From Natrialba sp. SSL1 (lineage in GTDB: Archaea > Halobacteriota > Halobacteria > Halobacteriales > Natrialbaceae), in assembly GCF_001861355.1 (NCBI RefSeq), contig NZ_MASN01000037.1, positions 62,001-126,000 of the forward strand: a stretch of DNA of 64,000 nucleotides, given 5' to 3'. The notes beneath the pieces were generated by a model. That model was not told the DNA's origin. It saw nothing but the letters and a program-made list of their open reading frames with translations, and searched no databases. Positions 25,384 to 32,826 of this stretch are shown here, piece by piece. The translations under genes were made by a program, and so were the position numbers. Every line of letters starts with the position of its first letter. Positions within the stretch are counted from its first letter, which is position 1.

Positions 25384-25605
25384 GGTGGATGGTGGGAAGC
25401 AACCGTGGGGCCGTGGTTCGATGTCCGGGGTGGACGTATCCCGGCCGTAGTGACGGATGGGGTCGTCGACCTGGGACAGCCGAGCGTGGCTGTTCGGCAT
25501 CGTCATCGTGGGTCGCGACATCGAGTTTCGAACGAGAGCGTCGTCGCGACGGGTTGCTCTCAACCGATGTGTATCACGATGATAAGAGTATGGGTACGGG
25601 TGATA

Positions 25606-25863
25606 GTGGTCTGTCGTAGTGTGGTCTGTCGTAGTGTGGTCAGAGTCGTGTCCGAGTTCGAGTCCGAGACCGGGGCCAGGGTCGGGTCAGGACCCGGCGA
25701 TGGTTCGTATCAGAACCCTTCGACCCGGAGCGGACTGCGAGTGAGTCGGCGCGGTCAGGAACGGCGATCAGTCAGAAGTAGATGCGGCCAGGAACGGCGG
25801 TACGTCAAAAGTCAGAGCGAGTAAGCGACGACGCGTCAGAACTCGGCGCGGTCAGAAACGGCG
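25606..25863. repeat. Repeat-rich noncoding region (15-bp tandem and 16-bp dispersed repeats)
   Basis: The 485-bp gap 25384-25868 contains two kinds of repeats. A 15-bp unit (gtggtctgtcgtagt) occurs twice exactly at 25606-25635 and a third, decayed time after it. A 16-bp unit (gcggtcaggaacggcg) occurs at 25751-25766, 25784-25799 (one change) and 25848-25863 (one change), with cagtcagaa/gtcaaaagtcag/gtcagaa fragments between. No gene is visible. It abuts the 3' end of the exosome-associated gene. Confidence 0.75.
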
Positions 25864-25868
25864 ACGCC

Positions 25869-26342
25869 TCACGAGTCGTCGCGCTCTGCAGCAGCGTCGG
25901 AATCGGACTCCCGATTCCGGAGTCGCTCGAGTACCTCGCGAGCGTTCTCGAGTGCCTGTTCTTTTTTCGCGGGGTAGGCCTCGACCTTCGCACGGAGCAT
26001 GATGCCGTCGCCGACGCGAATCGTCTCCTCGAAGGCGGCCTGTTTGTCCAGGCTGAGGAAGAGTTCGGTGTTCTCGGTTACGCGGTCGTCGAGTTCATCG
26101 AGCAGCGTGTCGAACGACTCGAGGTCGGTGAGTCGCGAGAGCACGTGGCGAACGTCGTCTGCGTTCTCGACACGGGCCGAGAGGACGAGGATGCGGTCGC
26201 CGTAGTGGCCCTCGCTTTCGACGCGGTCGATCTCGAACTCCTCGGGGAGGAAGGTCCGAAGGGCCTCCTCGACGCGTTTTTCGTCCTCTGTGGCGTAGCA
26301 GAACGTTCGAATGTCGACGTAGTGAAGCGGAATCTGTGGCAT
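25869..26342 (-). CDS. Archaeal exosome-associated RNA-binding protein (COG1325 type)
   Basis: 157 aa from ATG 26342 (MPQIPLHYVDIRTFCYATED). HYVDIRTFCYATEDEKRVEEALRTFLP, GHYGDRILVLSARVENADDV and LFLSLDKQAAFEETIRVGDGI follow the COG1325 family with an L5/dsRBD-like fold, encoded in many archaea near exosome or translation genes. It likely binds RNA; direct exosome membership is inferred from family annotation, and no exosome subunit gene is adjacent here. Confidence 0.8.
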   Translation of the reverse strand: MPQIPLHYVDIRTFCYATEDEKRVEEALRTFLPEEFEIDRVESEGHYGDRILVLSARVENADDVRHVLSRLTDLESFDTLLDELDDRVTENTELFLSLDKQAAFEETIRVGDGIMLRAKVEAYPAKKEQALENAREVLERLRNRESDSDAAAERDDS

Positions 26343-26468
26343 CTGTGGTATCGTATGCGGCCGCCGAACTCTCACGTGGGTGGCGTTGCCGGTGGGGCGT
26401 TGGGAGGCCGGTGTGGGGTAGGGTCTCGGTCGTTGTGGGTGTGAGTACGGGCGTGAGTGTCGCTGTCG

Positions 26469-26690
26469 TTAGTTTTCGTCTTCGCTGTCTTCGTCGTCTG
26501 CGCCCTCGACATCGTCAGCCGCCTCGAGATCCTCTTCCGGAATGCCCGTCTCCTGCCCGTCCTCGAAGCTCACGGTGTACGTTACGTCGCCGAACATCGA
26601 TTCCATCGTCTGGGTAACCGTCCCGACTTCGCCGTTGAAATCGCTGTGCTTGTCCGTCAGGACAACGGTGTCGTCTTTCTCGAAGCTCAT
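26469..26690 (-). CDS. Small DUF1918/SH3-like acidic protein
   Basis: 73 aa from ATG 26690 (MSFEKDDTVVLTDKHSDFNGEVG). A short SH3-like beta-barrel of KOW-type pattern (VVLTDKHSDFNGEVGTVTQ, YTVSFEDGQETGIPEEDL) is followed by a highly acidic tail of Asp/Glu. A TATA element at the right distance supports the start. Function unknown; such barrels bind RNA or protein. Confidence 0.75.
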   Translation of the reverse strand: MSFEKDDTVVLTDKHSDFNGEVGTVTQTMESMFGDVTYTVSFEDGQETGIPEEDLEAADDVEGADDEDSEDEN

Positions 26691-26710
26691 AGTCGCAGTT
26701 CCCCGCCGTC

Positions 26711-26722
26711 GCGTAAAAAGGG
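26711..26722 (-). promoter_or_regulatory. TATA box of the 26690 gene
   Basis: Minus-strand ccctttttacgc is centred 27 nt upstream of the ATG at 26690, fitting a leaderless transcript and excluding the longer upstream reading. Confidence 0.6.
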
Positions 26723-26841
26723 ACTGATTCACCGCCCTCTCGAGTACTGTCGTGTTCGCGCAAGGTGGTTGCGTTGCCGTCTGGTCGCCGCCCGGGTACC
26801 GTTTCACCCTCGACGAGTCACTCGCAACGACGCTGTCCACC

Positions 26842-27246
26842 TCAGTCGTCCGAGTTACCGGGTGGACTGTGTGAGCGGTTTGCTTCCGTTCCGTCGTCGC
26901 CAGCATCGCGACGAGCGCGAACCCACTCGTACACGGTGCCGACGCCGACCGCAATACCGTAACAGCCCCCGACGAACGGCACCCAGTACACCCAGAACTC
27001 GAACCGCGGCGCGATGGCGTTGCCGATCGCCGTCCCGATACTGTAGATGACGTACCCCGGCAGCGCCAGCGGTGAGAACAGTTCCGTCCGAAGCCACCCC
27101 AGTGCGAACGGCACGATCAGCACGATTGCAGTCGCGACCGTCGCCGGACTCGTGAGCGCTCGGCGTCCAATCTCGAGTCCGCCTGCGTGCCCGATCGACG
27201 GCTCCGATCCTCTCCCCGACTCCGGTCCAGGAGAGTCTCCGCTCAT
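26842..27246 (-). CDS. Small membrane protein coupled to M14-like peptidase gene
   Basis: 134 aa from ATG 27246, whose first bases overlap the TGA of the upstream gene (ATGA). Three hydrophobic segments are visible (TVATAIVLIVPFALGWL, LPGYVIYSIGTAIGNAIA, FWVYWVPFVGGCYGIAVGV), between a Gly/Pro-rich N-terminus and a charged C-terminus. It has no recognised domain. Coupled translation suggests that it works with the peptidase, perhaps as an anchor. Confidence 0.75.
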   Translation of the reverse strand: MSGDSPGPESGRGSEPSIGHAGGLEIGRRALTSPATVATAIVLIVPFALGWLRTELFSPLALPGYVIYSIGTAIGNAIAPRFEFWVYWVPFVGGCYGIAVGVGTVYEWVRARRDAGDDGTEANRSHSPPGNSDD

Positions 27247-28118
27247 GCGCTTGTCCCTCCGTCTGGTTCCGTTTCGGACTCCTGTTCTGGCTCCCCGGTA
27301 CCCGCCACACCGATTCCCGTGTCGTACTCGAGTCCCCCGTGCGCCGCGAGGACGTGGGCGGTCACGAGCCGGGACTGTTCGGTCATGGTCGCGTGGTTGA
27401 GGAGGAACGCGGTCGTCTCGAAGAGATAGGCGGTCGCGTCGAGTTCGGCGGCGGCCTTCTGAAAGAGGAGCGGGCCGCCGGCGGTGCTCTCCTGCGGGGT
27501 AAAGCGGTGGAACGGCAGGTACCAGGGGATGGCGTCCGCGGTGAGCGCGTCGGCGATGGCGCGGCCGTGGGCGTGGGCGTCTGCGGAGTGAAAGAGCGCC
27601 TGGCCGACGTACTCCCGGTGGAAACCGTAGATTCCCAGCGAGCGGTGGAGGTCGAGAACGACGTCGGGATCGTACCGTTCGACGGCGTCCCAGATGCCGC
27701 GTGCGAGGTCGCTGGTTGGCTCCTCGCCGGCCGGGAAGTGGCGGTTCAGGTCGCCGTCGATTCCGCCGCGTTCGTCGTTTTCGACCGCGACGCGGTCGGT
27801 TTCGGGGACGACGACGAGTTGGCCAGCATCCGGCCCCCATTCAGTGGCGTCGTGGGCGGCCTCGATACCGTTGCGTTCGTCGCCGTGGATGCCACCGAAG
27901 ACCATCACCGTCGGCCCCGGGTCGGGTGCCGTGAGTTCGTACAGCGTCGTCTCGTGGACGGTCTCGGGAAGCAGTTGTGTCGTCTCAGTCGTGACGTCGT
28001 CGCTGCCTTCCCGCGCCGCTGCAAGCAGTCGATCGTTGCCGCCGGGGCGACTCACGACACCTGCGATGGCTGTGCCTGCGAGCGTTGTCACCGCGGCGAG
28101 CGCACTCCGACGCCTCAT
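27243..28118 (-). CDS. Exported M14-type metallocarboxypeptidase / succinylglutamate desuccinylase-like protein
   Basis: 291 aa. The start MRRRSALAAVTTLAGTAIAG resembles a Tat or Sec signal. Zinc ligands are H78 and E81 (GGIHGDE) and H158 (LDLHRS); N125-R126 (DLNRHF) bind the substrate carboxylate, and E234 (LFETTAF) is the catalytic Glu. All key residues are present, so it is probably active on C-terminal residues of peptides or N-acyl amino acids. The overlapping downstream gene encodes a membrane protein. Confidence 0.83.
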   Translation of the reverse strand: MRRRSALAAVTTLAGTAIAGVVSRPGGNDRLLAAAREGSDDVTTETTQLLPETVHETTLYELTAPDPGPTVMVFGGIHGDERNGIEAAHDATEWGPDAGQLVVVPETDRVAVENDERGGIDGDLNRHFPAGEEPTSDLARGIWDAVERYDPDVVLDLHRSLGIYGFHREYVGQALFHSADAHAHGRAIADALTADAIPWYLPFHRFTPQESTAGGPLLFQKAAAELDATAYLFETTAFLLNHATMTEQSRLVTAHVLAAHGGLEYDTGIGVAGTGEPEQESETEPDGGTSA

Positions 28119-28334
28119 CAGTAGCTGTGAGCAGATCCGCCCTCAAGCACCTTCTCATTGACGATGTGAGTGTGATCAGAACGTACTATTCTCGTGGTCT
28201 AGCCGAATTTCCGGCGTAAACCGGATCAAACGACGATACCGGTGTGTGAGATCCGGTGCCTGGTGAGAGAATACCGTGCCCTAGTTACTCAATAACGATT
28301 GTTACTTTTGGATAGAGAAAGAATAGTTCCGAAT

Positions 28335-28344
28335 GCGTAAATAC
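28335..28344 (+). promoter_or_regulatory. TATA-like element before the 42-aa gene
   Basis: gcgtaaatac is centred 26 nt upstream of the ATG at 28365, which is the main support for reading the short frame as a gene. Confidence 0.45.
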
Positions 28345-28364
28345 GTGCGGTGCGTACTACTCGT

Positions 28365-28493
28365 ATGGAACGCAGAGATCCGATTACGAACGTCCCGACC
28401 GACGACGGGGATGTCCCCGTCTACCTGCCCGGAACGCCGACGCTTTCGTTCGTCCGAACCATCGAACGAGCGATCGACATGCTCCGGCGATAA
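28365..28493 (+). CDS. Possible 42-aa protein
   Basis: The frame from ATG 28365 to TAA 28491-28493 reads MERRDPITNVPTDDGDVPVY then a short hydrophobic-basic end (RTIERAIDMLRR). It has haloarchaeal acidic composition, G/C-ending codons and a TATA box at -26. It sits alone between an M14 peptidase and a DJ-1 gene. Function unknown; it could also be a chance frame. Confidence 0.5.
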   Translation: MERRDPITNVPTDDGDVPVYLPGTPTLSFVRTIERAIDMLRR

Positions 28494-28554
28494 CACAGCG
28501 TAGCCACCAAAACGAACGGTTGCTGTTCTCTTCCACTTTCTCTTCCTCTTCTGC

Positions 28555-29253
28555 TTACTCTTCCGCTTCCGTTGCCGACACTCCAAGCTCGTCGAGCAGC
28601 GTCTCCGCCGCCGCACTCGAGGACTCGGGTCCACGAGCGGTGAGGAGATCGCCATCCACGGTGACGCTCGTGTCCTGATCGAGTTCGGCGTCCCAGTTGC
28701 CACCGGCGGCCTCGACCTCGTCTTCGACCCAGTAGGGTAGCTTGCGCCCGGTCGGCATGACGTCGTTCTCGTCGACGATCTCCTCTTCCCACTCGTTCGG
28801 GAAGCCGGTCACGTCGCGGCCCCCGACGATGAAGCCGCCGTCGCTGTCACGGGCGAACGCGAGCAGGCCGACGGCGTGACAGACGACCAGCGCCTTCCCC
28901 TCGCCCTCGACCGCGTCCCGAAGGAGTCGGCGTGCGTCGCTGTCCTGATTGACGTCCCACTCGGTGCCGTGGCCACCGGGGAAGACGACGGTGTCGTACT
29001 CGCTCGCGTCGGCCTCGGCCGTCGGAATCGGGTCGTTGAGCCGCTCGTCGTTCTCGTGAACCTCGCGGACGTGCTCGGCGGTCTCCTCGCCGACCTCGTC
29101 CGGATCTACCGACGTCTCGTCGAGTTCCGGTGGCCCGCCCGACGGCGTCGCGACCGTGATCTCGACGCCCGCATCCGAGAGCGTCTCGAGTGGCTCGACG
29201 CATTCTTCTCCCCAGTAGCCTTCCTCGCTAACGACGAATAGTGCGCGCGTCAT
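28555..29253 (-). CDS. DJ-1/PfpI family protein (Hsp31/glyoxalase III-like)
   Basis: 232 aa. The nucleophile elbow VVCHAVG places Cys125 with His126. PGGHGTEWDVN (about residue 92-102) is the segment typical of the Hsp31/YajL-glyoxalase III branch rather than PfpI proteases. Likely roles are removal of methylglyoxal adducts or chaperone activity under stress. It diverges from the Hsp20 gene, about 300 bp apart. Confidence 0.87.
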   Translation of the reverse strand: MTRALFVVSEEGYWGEECVEPLETLSDAGVEITVATPSGGPPELDETSVDPDEVGEETAEHVREVHENDERLNDPIPTAEADASEYDTVVFPGGHGTEWDVNQDSDARRLLRDAVEGEGKALVVCHAVGLLAFARDSDGGFIVGGRDVTGFPNEWEEEIVDENDVMPTGRKLPYWVEDEVEAAGGNWDAELDQDTSVTVDGDLLTARGPESSSAAAETLLDELGVSATEAEE

Positions 29254-29523
29254 GGAGACGGTCCTACGCCGAGCAGCCTCAAAACTCCCCCACCACCCGA
29301 GGGTGCTGCCGGGACCGTGTCGCCTTTTGCCGTTTCGGTAGGCGATGCTGTCGCCGGTACCGGTCTGTGTGATCGCTGCTGTCCTGTTACTGTGGCTATT
29401 GGTGGTGCAGTCGCTGGTACTGTATCGACTCCGAACTCGAGTCCCCCCCGTCTTCCCTCCATGACTGAAGCTATCATGTCACAACACGTTGTCGTCACTG
29501 ACGGTCAGACAGACCTGAAGTGG

Positions 29524-29532
29524 CCTTTTTCG
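29524..29532 (+). promoter_or_regulatory. Hsp20 promoter TATA element
   Basis: cctttttcg is centred 32 nt before ATG 29560 but only 23 nt before ATG 29551. Since transcription starts roughly 25-27 nt after the box centre, the start at 29560 is favoured. Confidence 0.45.
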
Positions 29533-29559
29533 GCGTCGATAGCGTACGATATGGTGACT

Positions 29560-30042
29560 ATGGCAGACAGATCGAGTCCCTTCGACGGCATCGAGGAACT
29601 GCTCGACAAACTCAACCGCCAGCTCGAGACAGCCGCCCGATCCTGGGAACAGAGTATTGAGGACCAAAGCCAGCGGCGGCTCGATCTTTCGACGAATGTC
29701 GGAAGCGGGTCGACCAGCCTCGACATCGCAGACGAGGACGACGAGTTCGTCGTCACCGTCGACGTGCCCGGCTACGAAGCCGACGACCTCGACATTCGAC
29801 TGGCTGGTGAGTTACTCACCATCGAGGGCGAACGCGAGCGCGCTGAGGGCCACGATGGCGAGGAGGATCGTGGCGTCTACATCCGCCGGGAACGCGAGGT
29901 TCAGTCGTTTAGCCGCAAGGTCACGCTTCCGGCCGCCGTCGATCCAGACGGTGTCGACGCGACGATCAACAACGGGATTCTGACGATCCGGCTGCCAAAG
30001 CGTGAGCCGGACAGCGAGTCCCATCGGATCGATATCGACTGA
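29560..30042 (+). CDS. Hsp20/alpha-crystallin family small heat-shock protein
   Basis: 160 aa from ATG 29560 (MADRSSPFDGIEELLDKLNR); ATG 29551 adds three residues. The alpha-crystallin domain spans about residues 50-150 (VVTVDVPGYEADDLDIRL, GVYIRREREVQSFSRKVTLP, VDATINNGILTIRLPK with the GILTI core). The C-terminal I-x-I-like anchoring motif is weak (HRIDID). It is an ATP-independent holdase, probably heat- or salt-stress induced, and is followed by a large hairpin. Confidence 0.93.
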   Translation: MADRSSPFDGIEELLDKLNRQLETAARSWEQSIEDQSQRRLDLSTNVGSGSTSLDIADEDDEFVVTVDVPGYEADDLDIRLAGELLTIEGERERAEGHDGEEDRGVYIRREREVQSFSRKVTLPAAVDPDGVDATINNGILTIRLPKREPDSESHRIDID

Positions 30043-30064
30043 GACGGGCCGTTGGTGCGTTTTA

Positions 30065-30122
30065 CCGGTGATTGCTCCGTTGCTCCGTCGCTCCGTCGCT
30101 CCCACGGGGCAACGATCACCGG
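30065..30122 (+). terminator. Long hairpin after hsp20
   Basis: Outer arms ccggtgat (30065-30072) and atcaccgg (30115-30122) pair perfectly, and inner arms gttgctcc (30079-30086) and ggggcaac (30106-30113) pair with one wobble. The loop holds 8-bp ctccgtcg repeats. It may protect the 3' end or terminate; no T-tract follows. Confidence 0.4.
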
Positions 30123-30139
30123 CAAAGAACTACAACCGA

Positions 30140-30207
30140 CCGCCTGAGGACCGTACAACAGGCCGCATGAGGGCCTTACAACGGATGCATGAGGTCCAGT
30201 CATCTGG
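30140..30207. repeat. Three imperfect 22-23-bp tandem repeats
   Basis: Units at 30140-30162, 30163-30184 and 30185-30207 share the pattern ...gcatgagg..c..tacaac.gg, with the third most decayed. They fill the convergent gap between hsp20 and the DHH gene and do not encode protein. Confidence 0.6.
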
Positions 30208-30233
30208 CCGACCGAGTCCGCCGCCGCTTGCCG

Positions 30234-31229
30234 TCAGTCGTCCAGATTCAGCGCCTCGAAGAAACGACTCGAGATCCGGCCACTGACGAAGTCCAGAAGC
30301 TGTTCGGCGTCGCCTGCGTCGTCTGCAAAAATACCGAGTTCGATGTAGCCGCCCGCCATATCGTGATGGCCGCCCGCCGATCCCAGGTCGCCGAACCCGT
30401 CGTCGAGTGTCTCACCCATGTTGATCCGCGGGTCGATCGACCGGCCACTGATTCGGATCGCGTCACCGACGATGCCGTAGACGAGTACCGTATCGACTCC
30501 CTCGAGATTGAGCAGGTAGTCCGCCGCCTGTGGTAGTGCGTCCGTCTCGCCAGTTTTCCCGACGTTCGCGACCAGCGAGGAACCCCGACGCTCACGGGTA
30601 TCGATCGCCCGGCCGATCGCGTCGAGCGTTCCCGGCGAGAACGCGCTTCCGTAGAGCTGTTCGAGCACCTCGAGTTCGGCGTCGGGATAGACCGCGAGCG
30701 CAGCCTCGTACTCCCGTCGCGTCGGCTCGCGAACGAAGTCCAGGCGCTCGCGGTGGAGTGCAAACAACAGTGCCGAGGCGAGTCGACTCGTCAACTCGAC
30801 AGCTAGCTCCTCGAGATACTCGACGAAGATGGTCGCCGTCGCACCGTACTCGGTCCGAATATCGGCGAACTCGGCGTCACCACCGCCGTTAGGGTGGTGG
30901 TCGACGACAATATCCGGTTCGAGGGCCGCATCGAGCGACGTGTTCTGCCCGCTCGTGTGATCGACGAACGCGAGACAGTCGAACTCCTCAAACGCTACGT
31001 CCTCGAGTGGAACGACAGTGAGGGCGAGCATGTTGACGAACGCTCGATTCTGCTGGTGTGAAATCTCGCCGCCGTACGTGATCACCACCTCTGCAACGTC
31101 GTGTTCGTCAGCAATCGTCTCGAGTGCGAGCGCGCTGGCCAGGCAGTCGGGGTCCGGATTGTCGTGACAGACGACGACGAGCGAGGAGGCGGACTCGAGA
31201 ACCGAGACGAGATCGGCCGCGCGTGACAT
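30234..31229 (-). CDS. DHH family phosphoesterase (NrnA/bifunctional oligoribonuclease-PAP phosphatase-like)
   Basis: 331 aa from ATG 31229 (MSRAADLVSVLESASSLVVV); the frame is open for 19 residues more. Metal-binding DHH motifs: HDNPDPDCLAS, CLAFVDHTSG, IVVDHHPNGGG; the DHHA1 domain ends with SAGGHHDMAGG, the substrate-binding GGGH loop. Nuclease/phosphatase activity on short RNAs, pAp or cyclic dinucleotide products is expected from the family; the exact substrate is open. Confidence 0.88.
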   Translation of the reverse strand: MSRAADLVSVLESASSLVVVCHDNPDPDCLASALALETIADEHDVAEVVITYGGEISHQQNRAFVNMLALTVVPLEDVAFEEFDCLAFVDHTSGQNTSLDAALEPDIVVDHHPNGGGDAEFADIRTEYGATATIFVEYLEELAVELTSRLASALLFALHRERLDFVREPTRREYEAALAVYPDAELEVLEQLYGSAFSPGTLDAIGRAIDTRERRGSSLVANVGKTGETDALPQAADYLLNLEGVDTVLVYGIVGDAIRISGRSIDPRINMGETLDDGFGDLGSAGGHHDMAGGYIELGIFADDAGDAEQLLDFVSGRISSRFFEALNLDD

Positions 31230-31374
31230 GTCGTCACTCAGTACGAGAAACAGCCGTTTGAACCCAGTGACGGTACGGAGACCCATCCGTGACCGTCTCG
31301 CGACCCAATGGCTCGTTGACTGGGGGTACTCGAGTCGGGTGGTGTCGGTGAGCTGTGGTATGGGGCTGGTATAT

Positions 31375-31470
31375 GCTGATATGGTGCTGATATGGTGCTA
31401 GTATGGTGCCGTACGGTATCGGTACGTCACAAGAGAACAACGAGAAAGTCCGTACGGTGTCGGTACGGAT
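31375..31470. repeat. 11-bp tandem repeats followed by repeated gtacgg elements
   Basis: Three 11-bp units at 31375-31407 (gctgatatggt twice, then gctagtatggt), a fourth decayed unit (gccgtacggta) and, overlapping it, gtacggtatcggtac at 31411-31425, repeated with one change at 31452-31466. The last two have cgtac/gtacg inverted arms. They lie in the 418-bp gap upstream of the thiolase operon and could be operators or structural DNA. Confidence 0.7.
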
Positions 31471-31614
31471 CGGTACAGTGGGCGTACAGACGGTCGAATC
31501 GACAGCCACAGTTCACCGGTGCAGGCCGACACGCCCCGTCCCGAGCACCGCGACAGCCACCGGGAAATCGCCGCGAGACGTGTCAGTACTGTCACCATGC
31601 GAATCGTTGACGAA

Positions 31615-31626
31615 ATCTATTTCATA
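31615..31626 (+). promoter_or_regulatory. Thiolase operon TATA box
   Basis: aatctatttcat with an upstream gacga purine BRE-like stretch is centred about 27 nt before ATG 31648, supporting that start and a leaderless message. Confidence 0.55.
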
Positions 31627-31647
31627 CCGGGCACTCCGTTCACGAGT

Positions 31648-32826
31648 ATGCGAGATGTCTACCTCGTCGGTGCGGGACAGTCGGCCTACGGGGCGTTTCC
31701 ATCCGAGAGCTACCGGTCGTTGTTCCGAACGGCGTTCGAAGACGCAGTCGAGAGTGTTCCGAACGGACTCGAGACGGACGACGTCGACGAAGCCTTCATC
31801 GGCACGCTCGGCGTCGGTGGTCGCCAGCTCGGCCTCTCGGGGCCGGCAGTAACCGAACACGTCGGGCTCGATGGCGTACCGTGCACGCGCGTCGAAAACG
31901 CTTGCGCAGCGAGTGGGTTTGCAACCCGCCAGGCCGTCCAGGCGGTCAAGTCCGGCATGGCCGACGTCGCTCTCGCGGGCGGCTTCGAGATTATGACGGA
32001 CATGAGCTCGGACGCGACGAAGTACTGGCTCGGCGTTTCCGGTGAAACCGAGTGGGAGCGCCTCTCCGGCACCACCTTCTCGGGCGTCTACGCTCAGATG
32101 GCAAGCGCCCACATGGAGGAGTACGGCACCACGCGCGAACAGCTCTCACGCGTCGCCGTGAAGAACCACGCCAATGGCGCGAAGAACCCGCACGCCCAGT
32201 TGGGATTCGAGTGTTCACTCGAGGACGCCCAGTCGGCACCCGTCGTCGCGGATCCGCTCAATCTCTATCACTGCTGTCCAACTTCTGACGGCGCGGCCTG
32301 CGCGCTAATCGTCAGCGAGGACGTCGTCGACGACTATACGGACGATCCGATCCGCGTCGCCGGCGTCGGTGCCGGCAGCGACAGCGTCGGACTGTTCCAG
32401 CGTGACTCCTACACGGGCGTCCCAGCGAGCCAGCACGCCGCCGAGACGGCCTACGAGATGGCCGACATCAGCCCCGAGGACCTGGACTTCGCGGAGGTTC
32501 ACGACTGCTTTGCGATCGCCGAACTGCTGGCCTACGAGGATCTCGGCTTCTGTGAGAAGGGTGAGGCAGGTCAGTTCATCGAGTCCGGTGCGACCGAACT
32601 CGGCGGTGAGCTCCCGGTCAACACGTCGGGCGGCCTCAAGTCGAAGGGCCACCCGATCGGCGCAACCGGTGCCGGCCAGGTCGTCGAAGCGTTCAAACAG
32701 CTCTCGGGCAAGGCCGGCGAGCGACAGGTCGAGAACCCCACTCGTGGGCTCACCCACAACGTCGGCGGTAGCGGCGGTGCATCCGTGATTCACGTATTTG
32801 AGAAGGAAACGGAGGTGAGCGCCTGA
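31648..32826 (+). CDS. Thiolase family protein (acetyl-CoA C-acetyltransferase/SCP-x type)
   Basis: 392 aa from ATG 31648 (MRDVYLVGAGQSAYGAF). Nucleophilic Cys86 is in VENACAASG; HDCFAIAELLAYEDLG and the C-terminal GGLKSKGHPIGATG supply the other catalytic residues, as in archaeal thiolases that condense acetyl-CoA. The stop overlaps by 1 nt the ATG of an HMGCS-like/DUF35 fusion, the genetic arrangement of the archaeal thiolase-HMGCS-DUF35 complex. Confidence 0.92.
   Translation: MRDVYLVGAGQSAYGAFPSESYRSLFRTAFEDAVESVPNGLETDDVDEAFIGTLGVGGRQLGLSGPAVTEHVGLDGVPCTRVENACAASGFATRQAVQAVKSGMADVALAGGFEIMTDMSSDATKYWLGVSGETEWERLSGTTFSGVYAQMASAHMEEYGTTREQLSRVAVKNHANGAKNPHAQLGFECSLEDAQSAPVVADPLNLYHCCPTSDGAACALIVSEDVVDDYTDDPIRVAGVGAGSDSVGLFQRDSYTGVPASQHAAETAYEMADISPEDLDFAEVHDCFAIAELLAYEDLGFCEKGEAGQFIESGATELGGELPVNTSGGLKSKGHPIGATGAGQVVEAFKQLSGKAGERQVENPTRGLTHNVGGSGGASVIHVFEKETEVSA

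Noticed and set aside
25751-25863. Possible degenerate CRISPR array
   Set aside because: Only three 16-bp copies with changes, spacers of about 18 and 49 bp, no cas genes; does not fit a CRISPR.
27247-27840. Long extension of the small membrane protein frame upstream of 27246
   Set aside because: The extended part is Arg/Pro-rich shadow of the M14-like gene; the ATGA overlap marks the real start at 27246.
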